DNA of 64,000 nucleotides. It comes from Azospirillum sp. 412522. GTDB lineage: Bacteria; Pseudomonadota; Alphaproteobacteria; Azospirillales; Azospirillaceae. Made by a program: the position numbers and the translations under genes. Under the pieces are notes generated by a model. That model saw only the letters and a program-made list of their open reading frames with translations, was not told the origin of the DNA and searched no databases. Below are positions 25,017-33,140 of this stretch, piece after piece (position 1 is the stretch's first letter; each line of letters opens with the position of its first letter). Where the stretch lies: positions 71,435 to 135,434 of the forward strand of contig NZ_RWIJ01000015.1 of NCBI RefSeq assembly GCF_019805165.1, in the 5' to 3' direction.

Positions 25017-26246
25017 TCAGAACGCCACGAGCGTCCGGGCCAGCAGCACATGCGCGCGGTCGTCGGGCGACCCGGAGGCCGGGGTCACGGCCTTGTCGCT
25101 CCGGGTGTCGAAGTAATCGTACTGGAGCTGCACCCTCAAGCCCGGCGCCACGGTGTAGCCGGCGCCCAGCTCGTAGACGTCGGCGGTCCGCTTGCCGGGC
25201 CGGGTCACCTGGCCGGGGTCCTCGGTGCGGATGTAGGCGGCGCCCAGCACATAGGGTCCGGTGACGTACTGCGCGCCGAGCTGCCAGGTCCAGGTGTCGT
25301 CGGTGTAGGCGTAGCGCGCGTTCTGCCCGCTCTTGCCGTAGTTCAGATAGTCGCCGCCGAGCGAGAAGCCGGCATAGTCGAACCGGAAGCCGCCGATATA
25401 GCCCCGGAGATCCCGGAAGGAATCCGCGGCCGCTCCGCTGCCGGTCGCCGTGCCGCCCATAAAGGCCGCCGACAGCGTCGCCTTGACCGGGCCGAGCGTC
25501 GCCTTGTAGTTGGCGCCGACCTCGACGATGTCCTGGAAGTTCCCGGTGAACTGCGCCGCCGGGGTCGTTCCGGTCTTGACGCGGTTGAGGTCGGTGTTCG
25601 AGCTGTCGTTGCGCGGCGTGTAGCTGCCGCCGACCTGCAGCCCGGCGAAACGCGGCGAGGCGTAGAGGATTTTCGTGGCGCCGGCATCGGCATTGAGCCA
25701 GGGCCACATCAGGGTGGCGGGCGGCTGGAGGGCGTCGCCGACGCCGCCCCGGAAATCGCCGCCGGTGTAGCGCCCGGTCGCCGGATCGGTTCCCTGGGCG
25801 CCGCCGGCCGGTCCGACCCAGGCCGCCGCATGGTCGTACAGGCCGAAGGGCAGGTAGGCGATGGGACGGCCGGTGCCGTTGGTCAGATGGGAGATCTCGC
25901 CGTCGAAGCCCGGCGTGACGCCCAGCCGCACCGTGCCGAAGGATCCCGAGGAGAACAGGTAGCCGCGGTCGATGTCGACCGCCCGGCTGCCGAGCGCGCT
26001 GCGCAGGCGCAGGGTCGCGCCGTATTCCAGGCCGTTGTCGGCTTTCGCCAGCGGAACGACGGTCAGGCGGAAACGGTTGCGGGCCTCGGTGGAGCGCAGA
26101 TTGCGGTCGTTGGTCTGCGAAACGAGGCCCATTTCAAAATAGGCGTCACCGCTGAGCTGGATGTCGAACCGGCCTTGCGCCTGGGCCGGCCCGGCGAGGC
26201 ACGAAGCCAGGACTCCGCACAGAGCAATGGTTTGCGACTGCTTCAT
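25017..26246 (-). CDS. Outer-membrane porin
   Basis: A 409-residue outer-membrane beta-barrel. A Sec signal peptide (MKQSQTIALCGVLASCLAGPAQAQ, cleavage near 24 at AQA) precedes alternating amphipathic strands, and the protein ends with a C-terminal phenylalanine (LLARTLVAF), the BAM recognition signal. Segments such as GRFDIQLSGDAYFEMG and VRLGVTPGFDG (constriction loop region) match general trimeric porins of proteobacteria. ATG 26246 is chosen since the signal peptide starts there. It follows the MFS/lyase genes on the same strand after 457 bp, and may serve uptake for that pathway. Confidence 0.88.
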   Translation of the reverse strand: MKQSQTIALCGVLASCLAGPAQAQGRFDIQLSGDAYFEMGLVSQTNDRNLRSTEARNRFRLTVVPLAKADNGLEYGATLRLRSALGSRAVDIDRGYLFSSGSFGTVRLGVTPGFDGEISHLTNGTGRPIAYLPFGLYDHAAAWVGPAGGAQGTDPATGRYTGGDFRGGVGDALQPPATLMWPWLNADAGATKILYASPRFAGLQVGGSYTPRNDSSNTDLNRVKTGTTPAAQFTGNFQDIVEVGANYKATLGPVKATLSAAFMGGTATGSGAAADSFRDLRGYIGGFRFDYAGFSLGGDYLNYGKSGQNARYAYTDDTWTWQLGAQYVTGPYVLGAAYIRTEDPGQVTRPGKRTADVYELGAGYTVAPGLRVQLQYDYFDTRSDKAVTPASGSPDDRAHVLLARTLVAF

Positions 26247-26703
26247 GGAAAAATACCGCCGATGAATAAGGGGTGGATGGAAATCCCATGGCATCCCGCC
26301 CGGTCGGCCGCCCGGTCGGAAAAGGCGGCCGGATCGGTCCGGTCACGCCGGTTTTCCGTCGGGGCGGGGAAGATGAGGGCGGTGGAGGGCGGGGAACGGC
26401 AGCGCGCCGAAGGACGGGGCGCCCCGGCGTTCCAGCCGCGCGGGCGCAGTGCTCCATTCCGGGGTTTCGCCTGTCCGATGCGGAGCGTGCGAAACCCTGG
26501 TTTTCAAATCCGGTAATCGGGGTCAGGCGTCAAATCGGGTCGCGCCTGTCTTGCGGTCCGTGTCGGGGAACTGCGCCGGCGGCCGTGATGGAGGCCGATG
26601 GCAAGGCGGGGGGCAGGGGAGGCGGCTGGACCCGGCCGTCGCGTGTCCCGCACCGGCACGCATCCGCCGCCGCCCTGGGGCCTGCCTGTTCAGCGGCCTC
26701 CGT
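26247..26703. other. 457-bp gap between MFS and porin genes
   Basis: No convincing gene in either direction; several open frames here are G+C artefacts. One inverted repeat is clear, GGGTTTCGC (26462-26470) with GCGAAACCC (26489-26497), loop 18. It may mark the 3' end of the MFS transcript or an upstream site of the porin. Confidence 0.5.
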
Positions 26704-28107
26704 TCAGGGAGACAGCTCTTCCAGAACCCGCCCCTTGGTCTCGATGGCGAAGAGGGCGGTGACGACCGCGCCGACCAGCGATACGGCGGCGAAGGTCGCG
26801 AAGACATACTGGACGCCGGCCGACCCCATCAGCACGCCGACCAGGATGGGGCCGGTGGAGGAGCCGAGGCGCAGCCACGCGCTGCCGAGACCGGTGCCGA
26901 GCGCCCGCATGCGGGTGGGATAGAGCTCGGCGGAGTAGAGGTAGAGCGAGAAGGTGATCGTCTGCAGGATCGCGTAGGCCAGTCCCGCGAGGATCAGCAC
27001 TTCGAGCGGCGAGGTGGCGCCGAGGAAGGCGAGCGCCAGAAGCGGCAGCGGCGCGGCGAAGAAGGCGATCATGTACCAGCGCTTGCGGCCGACCCGGTCG
27101 ATCAGCAGCGCGCAGGCGACCGAGGCGACGACGCCGGCGACCGAGGTCAGCAGCCCGTACAGCAGGCTGGTCTCCAGCGGCAGGTTGAAGGTCTGGCGGT
27201 ACAGCGTCGGCAGCCAGGTGATCATGCCGTTGGCGACGAGGTAGGAACAGAACCACATCGCCCAGATGGTGAAGGTGCGGCGGCGGTAGAAGCCGGAGAA
27301 CAGCTCGCGCCAGTTGGAGCCGGCCTTCGCGCGGGTGGCGACAGGTTTCGGCGCTTCCAGCCTGTGGCCGGAGGCGACGGCGCTCGCCTCGAGCTGGCTG
27401 ACGATGCGGTCGGCCTCCTGGTAACGGCCCTTGGACGCCAGCCAGCGCGGCGATTCCTTCATGAAGAAGCGGAGCGGGATCAGGACGGCGGCCGGGACCA
27501 GCCCGACGAGGAACATCGCCTGCCAGCCATAGACCGGGACGAGCGCCCGGGCGATGAGGCCGGCCCCGACGAGGCCCAGCAGGAACATCACCTCGTAGAG
27601 CAGGAAGAAGCGGCCCCGCCCCTTCGAACCGATATATTCGTTGATGTAGGCGCTGGCGACGGGGACCTCGCCGCCGGTTCCGATGCCCTGGACGAAGCGG
27701 AACGCCATCATCGATCCTGCGCCCCAGGCGAACAGGCAGGCGACGTCCATGCTCACGAACAGCAGGATGGTGAAGAGGAGGACGCTGAGCCGGCCGATCC
27801 GCTCGGCGAGCCAGCCGAAGAAGACGGCGCCGATGAGCTGGCCCAGATAGCCCATCGACAGGATCAGGCCGGTCTGTTCGGGGCCGAGGCCCCATTCGCG
27901 GACCAGCACCGGCATGGCGTAGGCGATGGCGATGACCGTGTAGCCGTCGAAGAAGGTGGCGGCGCCGATGATGTTGCGGGTCCAGAAGACGCGCTTGGTG
28001 ACCGGAAGCCGTTCGAGCCGGGCGCTGATGTCCGCCTGTCCATCGAAACTGCCGGCAGCGGCGTCGCGCGTTTTGGTGGCGACATCCTCGGATGTCTGCA
28101 TGAGCAT
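26704..28107 (-). CDS. MFS metabolite:H+ symporter
   Basis: A 467-residue permease of the sugar/aromatic-acid symporter branch of the MFS. Motif A lies between helices 2 and 3 (GWLAERIGRLSVLL), and the mid-protein sugar-porter-type motif is MKESPRWLASKGR before the central loop, with the second half starting at RRTFTIWAMWF. ATG 28107 follows AGAGGAA. It lies downstream of the DapA-family lyase gene (168 bp gap) and probably imports that enzyme's substrate or precursor, such as a sugar acid. A second LacI-like operator in the gap suggests it also has its own regulated promoter. Confidence 0.88.
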   Translation of the reverse strand: MLMQTSEDVATKTRDAAAGSFDGQADISARLERLPVTKRVFWTRNIIGAATFFDGYTVIAIAYAMPVLVREWGLGPEQTGLILSMGYLGQLIGAVFFGWLAERIGRLSVLLFTILLFVSMDVACLFAWGAGSMMAFRFVQGIGTGGEVPVASAYINEYIGSKGRGRFFLLYEVMFLLGLVGAGLIARALVPVYGWQAMFLVGLVPAAVLIPLRFFMKESPRWLASKGRYQEADRIVSQLEASAVASGHRLEAPKPVATRAKAGSNWRELFSGFYRRRTFTIWAMWFCSYLVANGMITWLPTLYRQTFNLPLETSLLYGLLTSVAGVVASVACALLIDRVGRKRWYMIAFFAAPLPLLALAFLGATSPLEVLILAGLAYAILQTITFSLYLYSAELYPTRMRALGTGLGSAWLRLGSSTGPILVGVLMGSAGVQYVFATFAAVSLVGAVVTALFAIETKGRVLEELSP

Positions 28108-28192
28108 GGCGTTTCCTCTCAAGCCTGATTGTTCGTTTTTCTTATTGCCGGCAGCCTTCGGCCGCCGGAGGCCCCCCAAGAGTTGATTCCGC

Positions 28193-28224
28193 GGCGGCGA
28201 TCCTGAAAAGCCGGGATCGCCGCC
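28193..28224 (-). terminator. Hairpin between lyase and MFS genes
   Basis: An 11-bp perfect stem GGCGGCGATCC/GGATCGCCGCC with a ten-base loop, without a U run. Another stem (GGCCGCCC/GGGCGGCC, 28249-28267) lies eight bases after the lyase stop. Together they could reduce read-through into the MFS gene. Confidence 0.45.
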
Positions 28225-28228
28225 AATT

Positions 28229-28242
28229 GCGTAACGGTATCA
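28229..28242. promoter_or_regulatory. Second candidate LacI-type operator
   Basis: GCGTAACGGTATCA shares the core GTAACG-x-TA-y-C with the site at 29296-29309 and lies upstream of the MFS gene. Symmetry is weaker than in the first site. Confidence 0.4.
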
Positions 28243-28275
28243 GAGAGAGGCCGCCCCGGGGGCGGCCCCGGTCCC

Positions 28276-29208
28276 TCAGGCGGCGAGGGCGTTCTCGATC
28301 ACGGTCAGGCCGGACGCCTTCACCGCGGCGCGGATTTCCTCGTCGGCGCCATCGCCCAGCGCCTTCAGCGGCTCGCGGACATTGACGTTGTCGATGAGGC
28401 CGCGGGCGCGCAGGGCGTGCTTCAGCGCGACCGACCCTTCCATGTGCGAGCCGCGGTGGTAGACGGCGCGGGTGATCGGCAGCAGCTGCTCGTGGTACTT
28501 GCGGGCGAGCGTATAGTCCTGCGCCTTGCCGGCGGCGAGATACTCGATCAGCAGTTCCGGCGCCATGTTGCCGTAGCCGACCAGCAGGCCGTCGACGTCG
28601 AACATCGTCGGCAGCAGCCATTCGTCATGGCACGACATGATGGCGAGGTCCGGGAAGGCGTTCTTCAGCGCCGGGATTTCGTCGTACCAGCGCTTCATGT
28701 CGCGCACGCCGTTCTTGGTGGCGGTGACGCCCGGCACGGCGGCGATCTGAAGCTGGGTGTCGAGGTCGTAGTTGGCCTTGGTCACGGCCGGGTACTGGAA
28801 CAGGATGCATTCCAGGCCGGACTGGGCGACGGCCTTGTAGCGGTCGACCGGCGCGCCCTTCTGGTAGCCGAAGCGCAGCCAGCCGTGGTTCGGATAGACC
28901 AGGGCGCCGGTGGCGCCGGCCTCGAACTTCTCCTTGGCCTCCAGCTCGGCGACCTTGGTGCCCTCGCCGGTGATGCCGGCGACGACCGGCAGCGGCGTCG
29001 CGTCCTTGTAGACGCGGATCAGCTCGAGCTGCTCGTCATGGGTGAGGAAGGTGCCCTCGCCGGCATGGCCGAGGATGACGAGGCTCTTCACGCCGGGGAT
29101 CGAGGCCAGCCACTTGGCCAGGCGGGCGTTGCCGTCGAAATCGACGTCGCCGTTGTCCTTGAACAGCGTGACGGGCGCGGGGTTCAGTCCCTTCCAATCG
29201 ATGGCCAT
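28276..29208 (-). CDS. Dihydrodipicolinate synthase / N-acetylneuraminate lyase family aldolase
   Basis: A 310-residue class I aldolase-family enzyme (DapA superfamily), which forms a Schiff base with a pyruvate-type substrate. Landmarks are LGHAGEGTFLT (equivalent of GTTGE), the tyrosine of LFQYPAV and the Schiff-base lysine in VTATKNGVRD. As it is controlled by a divergent LacI regulator and followed by a sugar-acid-type MFS permease, it is more likely a catabolic keto-deoxy sugar acid aldolase or dehydratase than a lysine-biosynthesis enzyme. The start ATG 29208 fits the family N-terminus. Confidence 0.87.
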   Translation of the reverse strand: MAIDWKGLNPAPVTLFKDNGDVDFDGNARLAKWLASIPGVKSLVILGHAGEGTFLTHDEQLELIRVYKDATPLPVVAGITGEGTKVAELEAKEKFEAGATGALVYPNHGWLRFGYQKGAPVDRYKAVAQSGLECILFQYPAVTKANYDLDTQLQIAAVPGVTATKNGVRDMKRWYDEIPALKNAFPDLAIMSCHDEWLLPTMFDVDGLLVGYGNMAPELLIEYLAAGKAQDYTLARKYHEQLLPITRAVYHRGSHMEGSVALKHALRARGLIDNVNVREPLKALGDGADEEIRAAVKASGLTVIENALAA

Positions 29209-29295
29209 GGTTCCGATGCCTTCCAGAAACATTATGGGATGTGAGGGTGTTCCGGGCCGTCTTTGCTGCGGGCCGGGAATGTCCGCCGGCACGTT

Positions 29296-29320
29296 TGGTA
29301 ACGATACCGGGAACGTTCCC
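29296..29320. promoter_or_regulatory. LacI-type operator in the divergent promoter
   Basis: TGGTAACGATACCG (29296-29309) has the LacI-family layout GGTAAC|GATACC around a central CG. It abuts a perfect 12-bp palindrome GGGAACGTTCCC (29309-29320). Both lie between the lyase gene and the LacI regulator gene. Confidence 0.65.
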
Positions 29321-29429
29321 AAACTATGACTTGAACAATTGGGGTGTCAACCATTATCTTGGGTCCGGACGGAAATTCGCGGGGCCGGGCGTGTTCACCA
29401 AAGACGATCCACAGGAGAGGCAGGGCCGG

Positions 29430-30431
29430 GTGACGTTGCACGACGTCGCCGCCGCGTCGGGGGTGTCGAAGTCCACGGTGTCGCGGATCCTCGACGAGCG
29501 CCTGCCGCGGTCGGAGAGCGAGACGGCCCGCAAGGTCCGGCAGGTCGCCGCCGACCTCGGCTATGTGCGCGACGTCGCGGCGGCCAGCCTGCGGCGCGGC
29601 AACACCAACACCATCGGCGTGATCGTGCCGCGGCTGACCGACACGGTGATGGCGATGCTCTACGAAGCGCTGGCCCATGCCTGCGCGCGCTCGGGCCGCT
29701 TCGCCATCGTGGCGACGACCGACGACGAGCCGCAGGCCGACCGCGCGGCGGCGGAAAGCCTGCTCCAGCGCGGGGTGGACGGTCTGGTGCTGTCGACCGC
29801 GAGGGAGGGCGACGATTTCCCGGTCCGGCTGGAGAAGCGCAACATTCCCTATGTGCTGGCGTTGCGCAGCGACGGCCGCAGCATGTCGTCGGTGGGGGAC
29901 GACAAGCTGGGAGGCTATCTCGCCACCCGCCATCTCCTGGACCTCGGCCATCGGCGGATCGGCATCATCGCCGGGCCGGGCTACGCGTCGAGCAGCCGCG
30001 GCCGGCTCGCCGGCTACCGCTGGGCGATGAACGAGGCGGGGGCGGCGGTCGAAAAGGACTGGATCGTCGAGTCGAGCTTCGGGATCGATTCCGGAGCCGA
30101 GGCGGCCGAGCGGCTGATGGGCGCGGCGGCGCGGCCGACGGCGATCTTCGCCATGAACGACAACACCGCCATCGGCGCGCTGTCGGCGCTGATCAAGCTC
30201 GGGCTGTCGGTGCCGGAGGACATCTCCCTGGTCGGCTACAACGACATTCCCATCGTCAGCCGGCTGTCGGTGCCTTTGACCTCGGTGCGCGTGCCCTTCG
30301 ACCGGATCGCGGCGGAAGCCCTGGATCTTCTGTCGCGGGGCGCGGCGTCCGCCAGCGACCGCATCCGGGTCGCGCCGCCGACGCTGATTCCGCGCGCGTC
30401 GTCGGCACCCGTCCGGTCCGTTCCCGGCTAG
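29430..30431 (+). CDS. LacI family transcriptional regulator
   Basis: A 333-residue LacI/GalR repressor. The N-terminal helix-turn-helix and hinge read LHDVAAASGVSKSTVSRILDE; the periplasmic-binding-like ligand domain begins at NTIGVIVPRLTDTVMAML, with the typical AIFAMNDNTAIGAL and EDISLVGYNDIP segments. GTG 29430 is preferred because it follows AGGAGAGG with nine-base spacing and places the HTH at the very N-terminus; earlier in-frame starts would add an odd leader. It is divergent from the lyase gene and probably represses the lyase, MFS and possibly porin genes. A stem with a two-base bulge follows its stop. Confidence 0.92.
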   Translation: MTLHDVAAASGVSKSTVSRILDERLPRSESETARKVRQVAADLGYVRDVAAASLRRGNTNTIGVIVPRLTDTVMAMLYEALAHACARSGRFAIVATTDDEPQADRAAAESLLQRGVDGLVLSTAREGDDFPVRLEKRNIPYVLALRSDGRSMSSVGDDKLGGYLATRHLLDLGHRRIGIIAGPGYASSSRGRLAGYRWAMNEAGAAVEKDWIVESSFGIDSGAEAAERLMGAAARPTAIFAMNDNTAIGALSALIKLGLSVPEDISLVGYNDIPIVSRLSVPLTSVRVPFDRIAAEALDLLSRGAASASDRIRVAPPTLIPRASSAPVRSVPG

Positions 30432-30444
30432 GGATCGGGGCCTT

Positions 30445-30469
30445 GGGGACTCCCTTGGGGAGTATCCCC
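30445..30469 (+). terminator. Candidate terminator after the LacI gene
   Basis: GGGGACTCCC (30445-30454) pairs with GGGAG-TA-TCCCC (30458-30469) giving ten base pairs with one two-base bulge, 13 bases after the stop. The U run is missing. Confidence 0.45.
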
Positions 30470-30502
30470 GTTCACTCACGGACTCCGCGGAAGGGGAAGG
30501 AA

Positions 30503-30535
30503 CGAAGACTGTTGCTGTGCAAGCAACGGACTTCG
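30503..30535. other. Interrupted hairpin in the LacI-downstream gap
   Basis: CGAAG (30503-30507) and GTTGCT (30511-30516) pair with AGCAAC (30522-30527) and CTTCG (30531-30535). It could be part of a 5' leader of the following small gene or an sRNA; nothing else supports either. Confidence 0.3.
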
Positions 30536-30655
30536 TCGATCTTCGCGGTTTATCGCTTCCATCGGAACGTTTAGCGTCCTGGCATCGACCGGCACGGCAC
30601 TCCGTTCGCGTCCGGCCTGATCCCGATCTCAACTGAAGATCCAAGGACGCGGGTC

Positions 30656-31120
30656 ATGAGCCAGTCCACTTCCCTCTGCTTCGCCGCCGGCGGCGCCCTG
30701 TCGCCCCTGTCCTGCAAGCTGCAAAGCGCCGGCTGTTCCGTTGTTCGCGGCGTGCTGGATCTGCTGACGATGCCTTCGGGCAACCAGCGCCTGCTCGGCT
30801 GGATGGGCAATCACCTGCTGTCGGTCGCGGGCCAGCTCGGCGGTCAGCTCGGCAACGGGGCGGCGGACCTGATGCCGGTTCATCCCAGCATCCCTCCTAC
30901 CGCCGCGGGATCGCTTCTGGCGGCCGTCGGCTGTGCGGCGATCCTGGTTCTGCGCTCCCTAGGCGCCGCCACCGCGCTGGCGGTCCTCATGCTGATCGGC
31001 GCCTATGCGCTGACCCTGCAGTTGCCGCCGGACCTCGTCGGGACGGCCAGCGGCGTCGAGTTCCTGCTGATCCCCGCCCTGGTCGCGGTCGCCGCCGCCT
31101 TCCGCGCCACGGCGCGCTGA
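30656..31120 (+). CDS. Small hypothetical membrane protein
   Basis: A 154-residue protein that I do not recognise. The N-terminal 85 residues contain two cysteines (LSCKLQSAGCS) and amphipathic helices, and the C-terminal 70 form two or three transmembrane helices (AAGSLLAAVGCAAILVL, TALAVLMLIGAYALTL, EFLLIPALVAVAAAF). The start ATG 30656 has no strong ribosome-binding site. Amino-acid composition is consistent with a real protein in this G+C background, and it fills a gap between the LacI gene and the convergent ATC-hydrolase-like gene, but function and even expression are open. Confidence 0.5.
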   Translation: MSQSTSLCFAAGGALSPLSCKLQSAGCSVVRGVLDLLTMPSGNQRLLGWMGNHLLSVAGQLGGQLGNGAADLMPVHPSIPPTAAGSLLAAVGCAAILVLRSLGAATALAVLMLIGAYALTLQLPPDLVGTASGVEFLLIPALVAVAAAFRATAR

Positions 31121-31144
31121 CCGTTCGGGCGCGGCTGTGCGCGC

Positions 31145-31636
31145 CTATTCGTCCTTCCGGTCGTCAAAGCGGTAGCGGAAGTCGCAATGGCTGGCGCCCT
31201 GCATGATGGTCTGCGTCCGTTCCATCGTGATGCGCGGGTCGTAGCCGGTGCAGAAGGCGGCGTCGCGGTTGCAGGACAGCAGGTGGCCGACCGACCCCAG
31301 CCCCATCTCCCGGTACATCTCGGCATAGCGGCAGCGGGTGACGTCGTAGTCGAAATGCGTCTCGTCCTGCCGCTTCACGTCCAGGCGCAGCGCGTCGTCC
31401 TTGGTCCACAGCGGCTGAAGGTCGGCGAAGCTCTTCAGGCTGGTGCCGTCCGGCTCGGTCGCGGCGAAGGCCCGGGCGGCGGCCAGCGCCGCCTTGGTGA
31501 TCGCGGCGCCCAGGATCTCCTGCGCCGTCGCCTCGCCCAGCCGGGCGACCATCTCCTCGTAGACCGGCTTCAGGATTTCCGCCTCGATGCGGCGTCGCTC
31601 CAGGATGCCCAGGGGCTGGGTCGCGGGCTGTGTCAT
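31145..31636 (-). CDS. L-2-amino-thiazoline-4-carboxylic acid hydrolase-like protein (copy 2)
   Basis: A 163-residue protein of the ATC-hydrolase family (the type member opens the ring of 2-amino-thiazoline-4-carboxylate to N-carbamoyl-cysteine). The family pattern is the stretch TRCRYAEMYREMGLGSVGHLLSC followed by RTQTIMQGASHCDFRYR. Three cysteines (CRY, LSC, FCT) and the late histidine-cysteine pair are retained. ATG 31636 follows AAAGGAG. It is the last gene of the large minus-strand block, 26 bp after livF, and a second, more diverged member lies at 36301-36798. The true substrate may be a different ring or imine compound. Confidence 0.82.
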   Translation of the reverse strand: MTQPATQPLGILERRRIEAEILKPVYEEMVARLGEATAQEILGAAITKAALAAARAFAATEPDGTSLKSFADLQPLWTKDDALRLDVKRQDETHFDYDVTRCRYAEMYREMGLGSVGHLLSCNRDAAFCTGYDPRITMERTQTIMQGASHCDFRYRFDDRKDE

Positions 31637-31662
31637 GGCTGGCTCCTTTCCGTCAGAGAGCG

Positions 31663-32373
31663 TCAATGGGCGTGGCCGCCGAGATAGGCCTCGGCGATGC
31701 GCGGGTCGTCCCGCAGCTGGTCGGCCGGGCCGGACAGCACGATCCGGCCATCCTCCAGCACCGCCGCATGGTCGGCGATGCGCAGGGCGGCGCGGGCGTT
31801 CTGTTCGACCAGCAGGATCGATACCCCTTCGGCCCGGATGCGGCTGACCAGATCGAAGATCTGCGCGACGATCTTCGGCGCCAGTCCCAGCGACGGCTCA
31901 TCCAGCAGCAGCAGGGTCGGCCGGCGCATCAGGGCGCGGGCGATGCACAGCATCTGCTGCTCGCCCCCCGACAGCGATCCGGCATTCTGGCGCAGCCGCT
32001 CGCCCAGCACCGGGAACATCGCCAGCACGCGGTCCAGCTCGCCCAGCCCGATGTCGCCGCCGCCGAGCACCAGATTCTCGCGGACATTCATGTTGGAGAA
32101 GATCTGCCGCCCTTCCGGCGCCTGGGACAGGCCGAGCTGGACGATGCGGTGGGCCGGCATGTTGGCGATCGGCTGGCCGCGGAAGGTGATGGTTCCCTGC
32201 CGCGCCCGGTAGATGCCGGACACCGCCCGCATCAGCGTGGTCTTGCCGACGCCGTTGGAGCCGAGCACGGCGACGATGGCGCCCTGGGCCACGTCCAGGC
32301 GGACGCCGTGCAGGATCTCCTGCGGCCCCATGGCGACATGCAGGTCCGCAATGGAAAGCAGCGGCGCGGTCAT
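31663..32373 (-). CDS. livF: Branched-chain amino acid-type ABC transporter ATPase LivF
   Basis: A 236-residue ATPase of a HAAT-family importer. Walker A is GSNGVGKTT, the signature is LSGGEQQM, Walker B is LLLDEPSLGL, and the D-loop/H-loop end is LLVEQNARAAL. The ATG overlaps the livG stop (ATGA). The transporter family carries branched-chain amino acids, but also urea, amides and many other amino compounds, and its gene neighbours suggest a non-standard amino compound. Confidence 0.93.
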   Translation of the reverse strand: MTAPLLSIADLHVAMGPQEILHGVRLDVAQGAIVAVLGSNGVGKTTLMRAVSGIYRARQGTITFRGQPIANMPAHRIVQLGLSQAPEGRQIFSNMNVRENLVLGGGDIGLGELDRVLAMFPVLGERLRQNAGSLSGGEQQMLCIARALMRRPTLLLLDEPSLGLAPKIVAQIFDLVSRIRAEGVSILLVEQNARAALRIADHAAVLEDGRIVLSGPADQLRDDPRIAEAYLGGHAH

Positions 32374-33140
32374 TCGTCCACCCCGAGATAGGCTTCGAGG
32401 ACGGCGGCATCGCTGCGGATGGCGTCCGGCGTGCCGTCGGCGATCTTCCGGCCGGAGGCCAGCACCAGGATGCGCTGGCAGATGCCCATGACCAGGGTCA
32501 TGTCGTGTTCGACCAGCATGACCGTCAGGCCCTGTCCGTGCAGCCGCTTGATGAAGGCGGCCAGATCGCGCGTTTCGGTGTCGTTCAGCCCGGCGGCCGG
32601 CTCGTCCAGGATCAGGAAGTGCGGCCGCATGGCGAGCGCGCGGGCGATCTCCAAATATTTGCGCTGGCCGTAGGGCAGGTTGGCCGCCAGCTCCGCCGCG
32701 GCGTGGGTCAGGCCGACCGCCTCCAGCGCCTCCCAGGTGCGGCGGCTGATCTCGGAGGAACGGGCCCTGCCGCCCTTGTGAAGGGAGCCGAACAAGGCGC
32801 CGAGCGGCCCCTGCGGCAGCGCGCCGACCGCGCCGACCGACACGTTGTCGAAGACCGACATGTTGGGGAAGACGCGGAGGTTCTGGAAGGTGCGGCTGAT
32901 GCCGAGCCGCGCCACCTGGTTGGGCTTCAGCCCGCTGATGGTCCTGCCGGCGAAGGCGACGGTGCCGCCGGACAGCGGGGTGAAGCCCGAAATCAGGTTG
33001 AACAGCGTGGTCTTGCCGGCGCCGTTCGGGCCGATCAGCCCGACCAGCTCGCCCTCGTCGACATGGGCGGTCACGTCGCCCACCGCCTGCACGCCGCCGA
33101 ACCGGCGGCTGACGTTGCGGATTTCAAGAAGATGGGTCAT
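32370..33140 (-). CDS. livG: Branched-chain amino acid-type ABC transporter ATPase LivG
   Basis: A 256-residue ATPase. Walker A GPNGAGKTTLFN, Q-loop ISRTFQNLRVFPNMSV, a diverged signature NLPYGQRKYLE (LivG proteins usually lack the strict LSGGQ), Walker B LILDEPAAGLN and VEHDMTLVM are all visible. It is coupled to livM upstream and livF downstream by four-base ATGA overlaps. A longer frame extends upstream but overlaps livM and is rejected. Confidence 0.93.
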   Translation of the reverse strand: MTHLLEIRNVSRRFGGVQAVGDVTAHVDEGELVGLIGPNGAGKTTLFNLISGFTPLSGGTVAFAGRTISGLKPNQVARLGISRTFQNLRVFPNMSVFDNVSVGAVGALPQGPLGALFGSLHKGGRARSSEISRRTWEALEAVGLTHAAAELAANLPYGQRKYLEIARALAMRPHFLILDEPAAGLNDTETRDLAAFIKRLHGQGLTVMLVEHDMTLVMGICQRILVLASGRKIADGTPDAIRSDAAVLEAYLGVDE

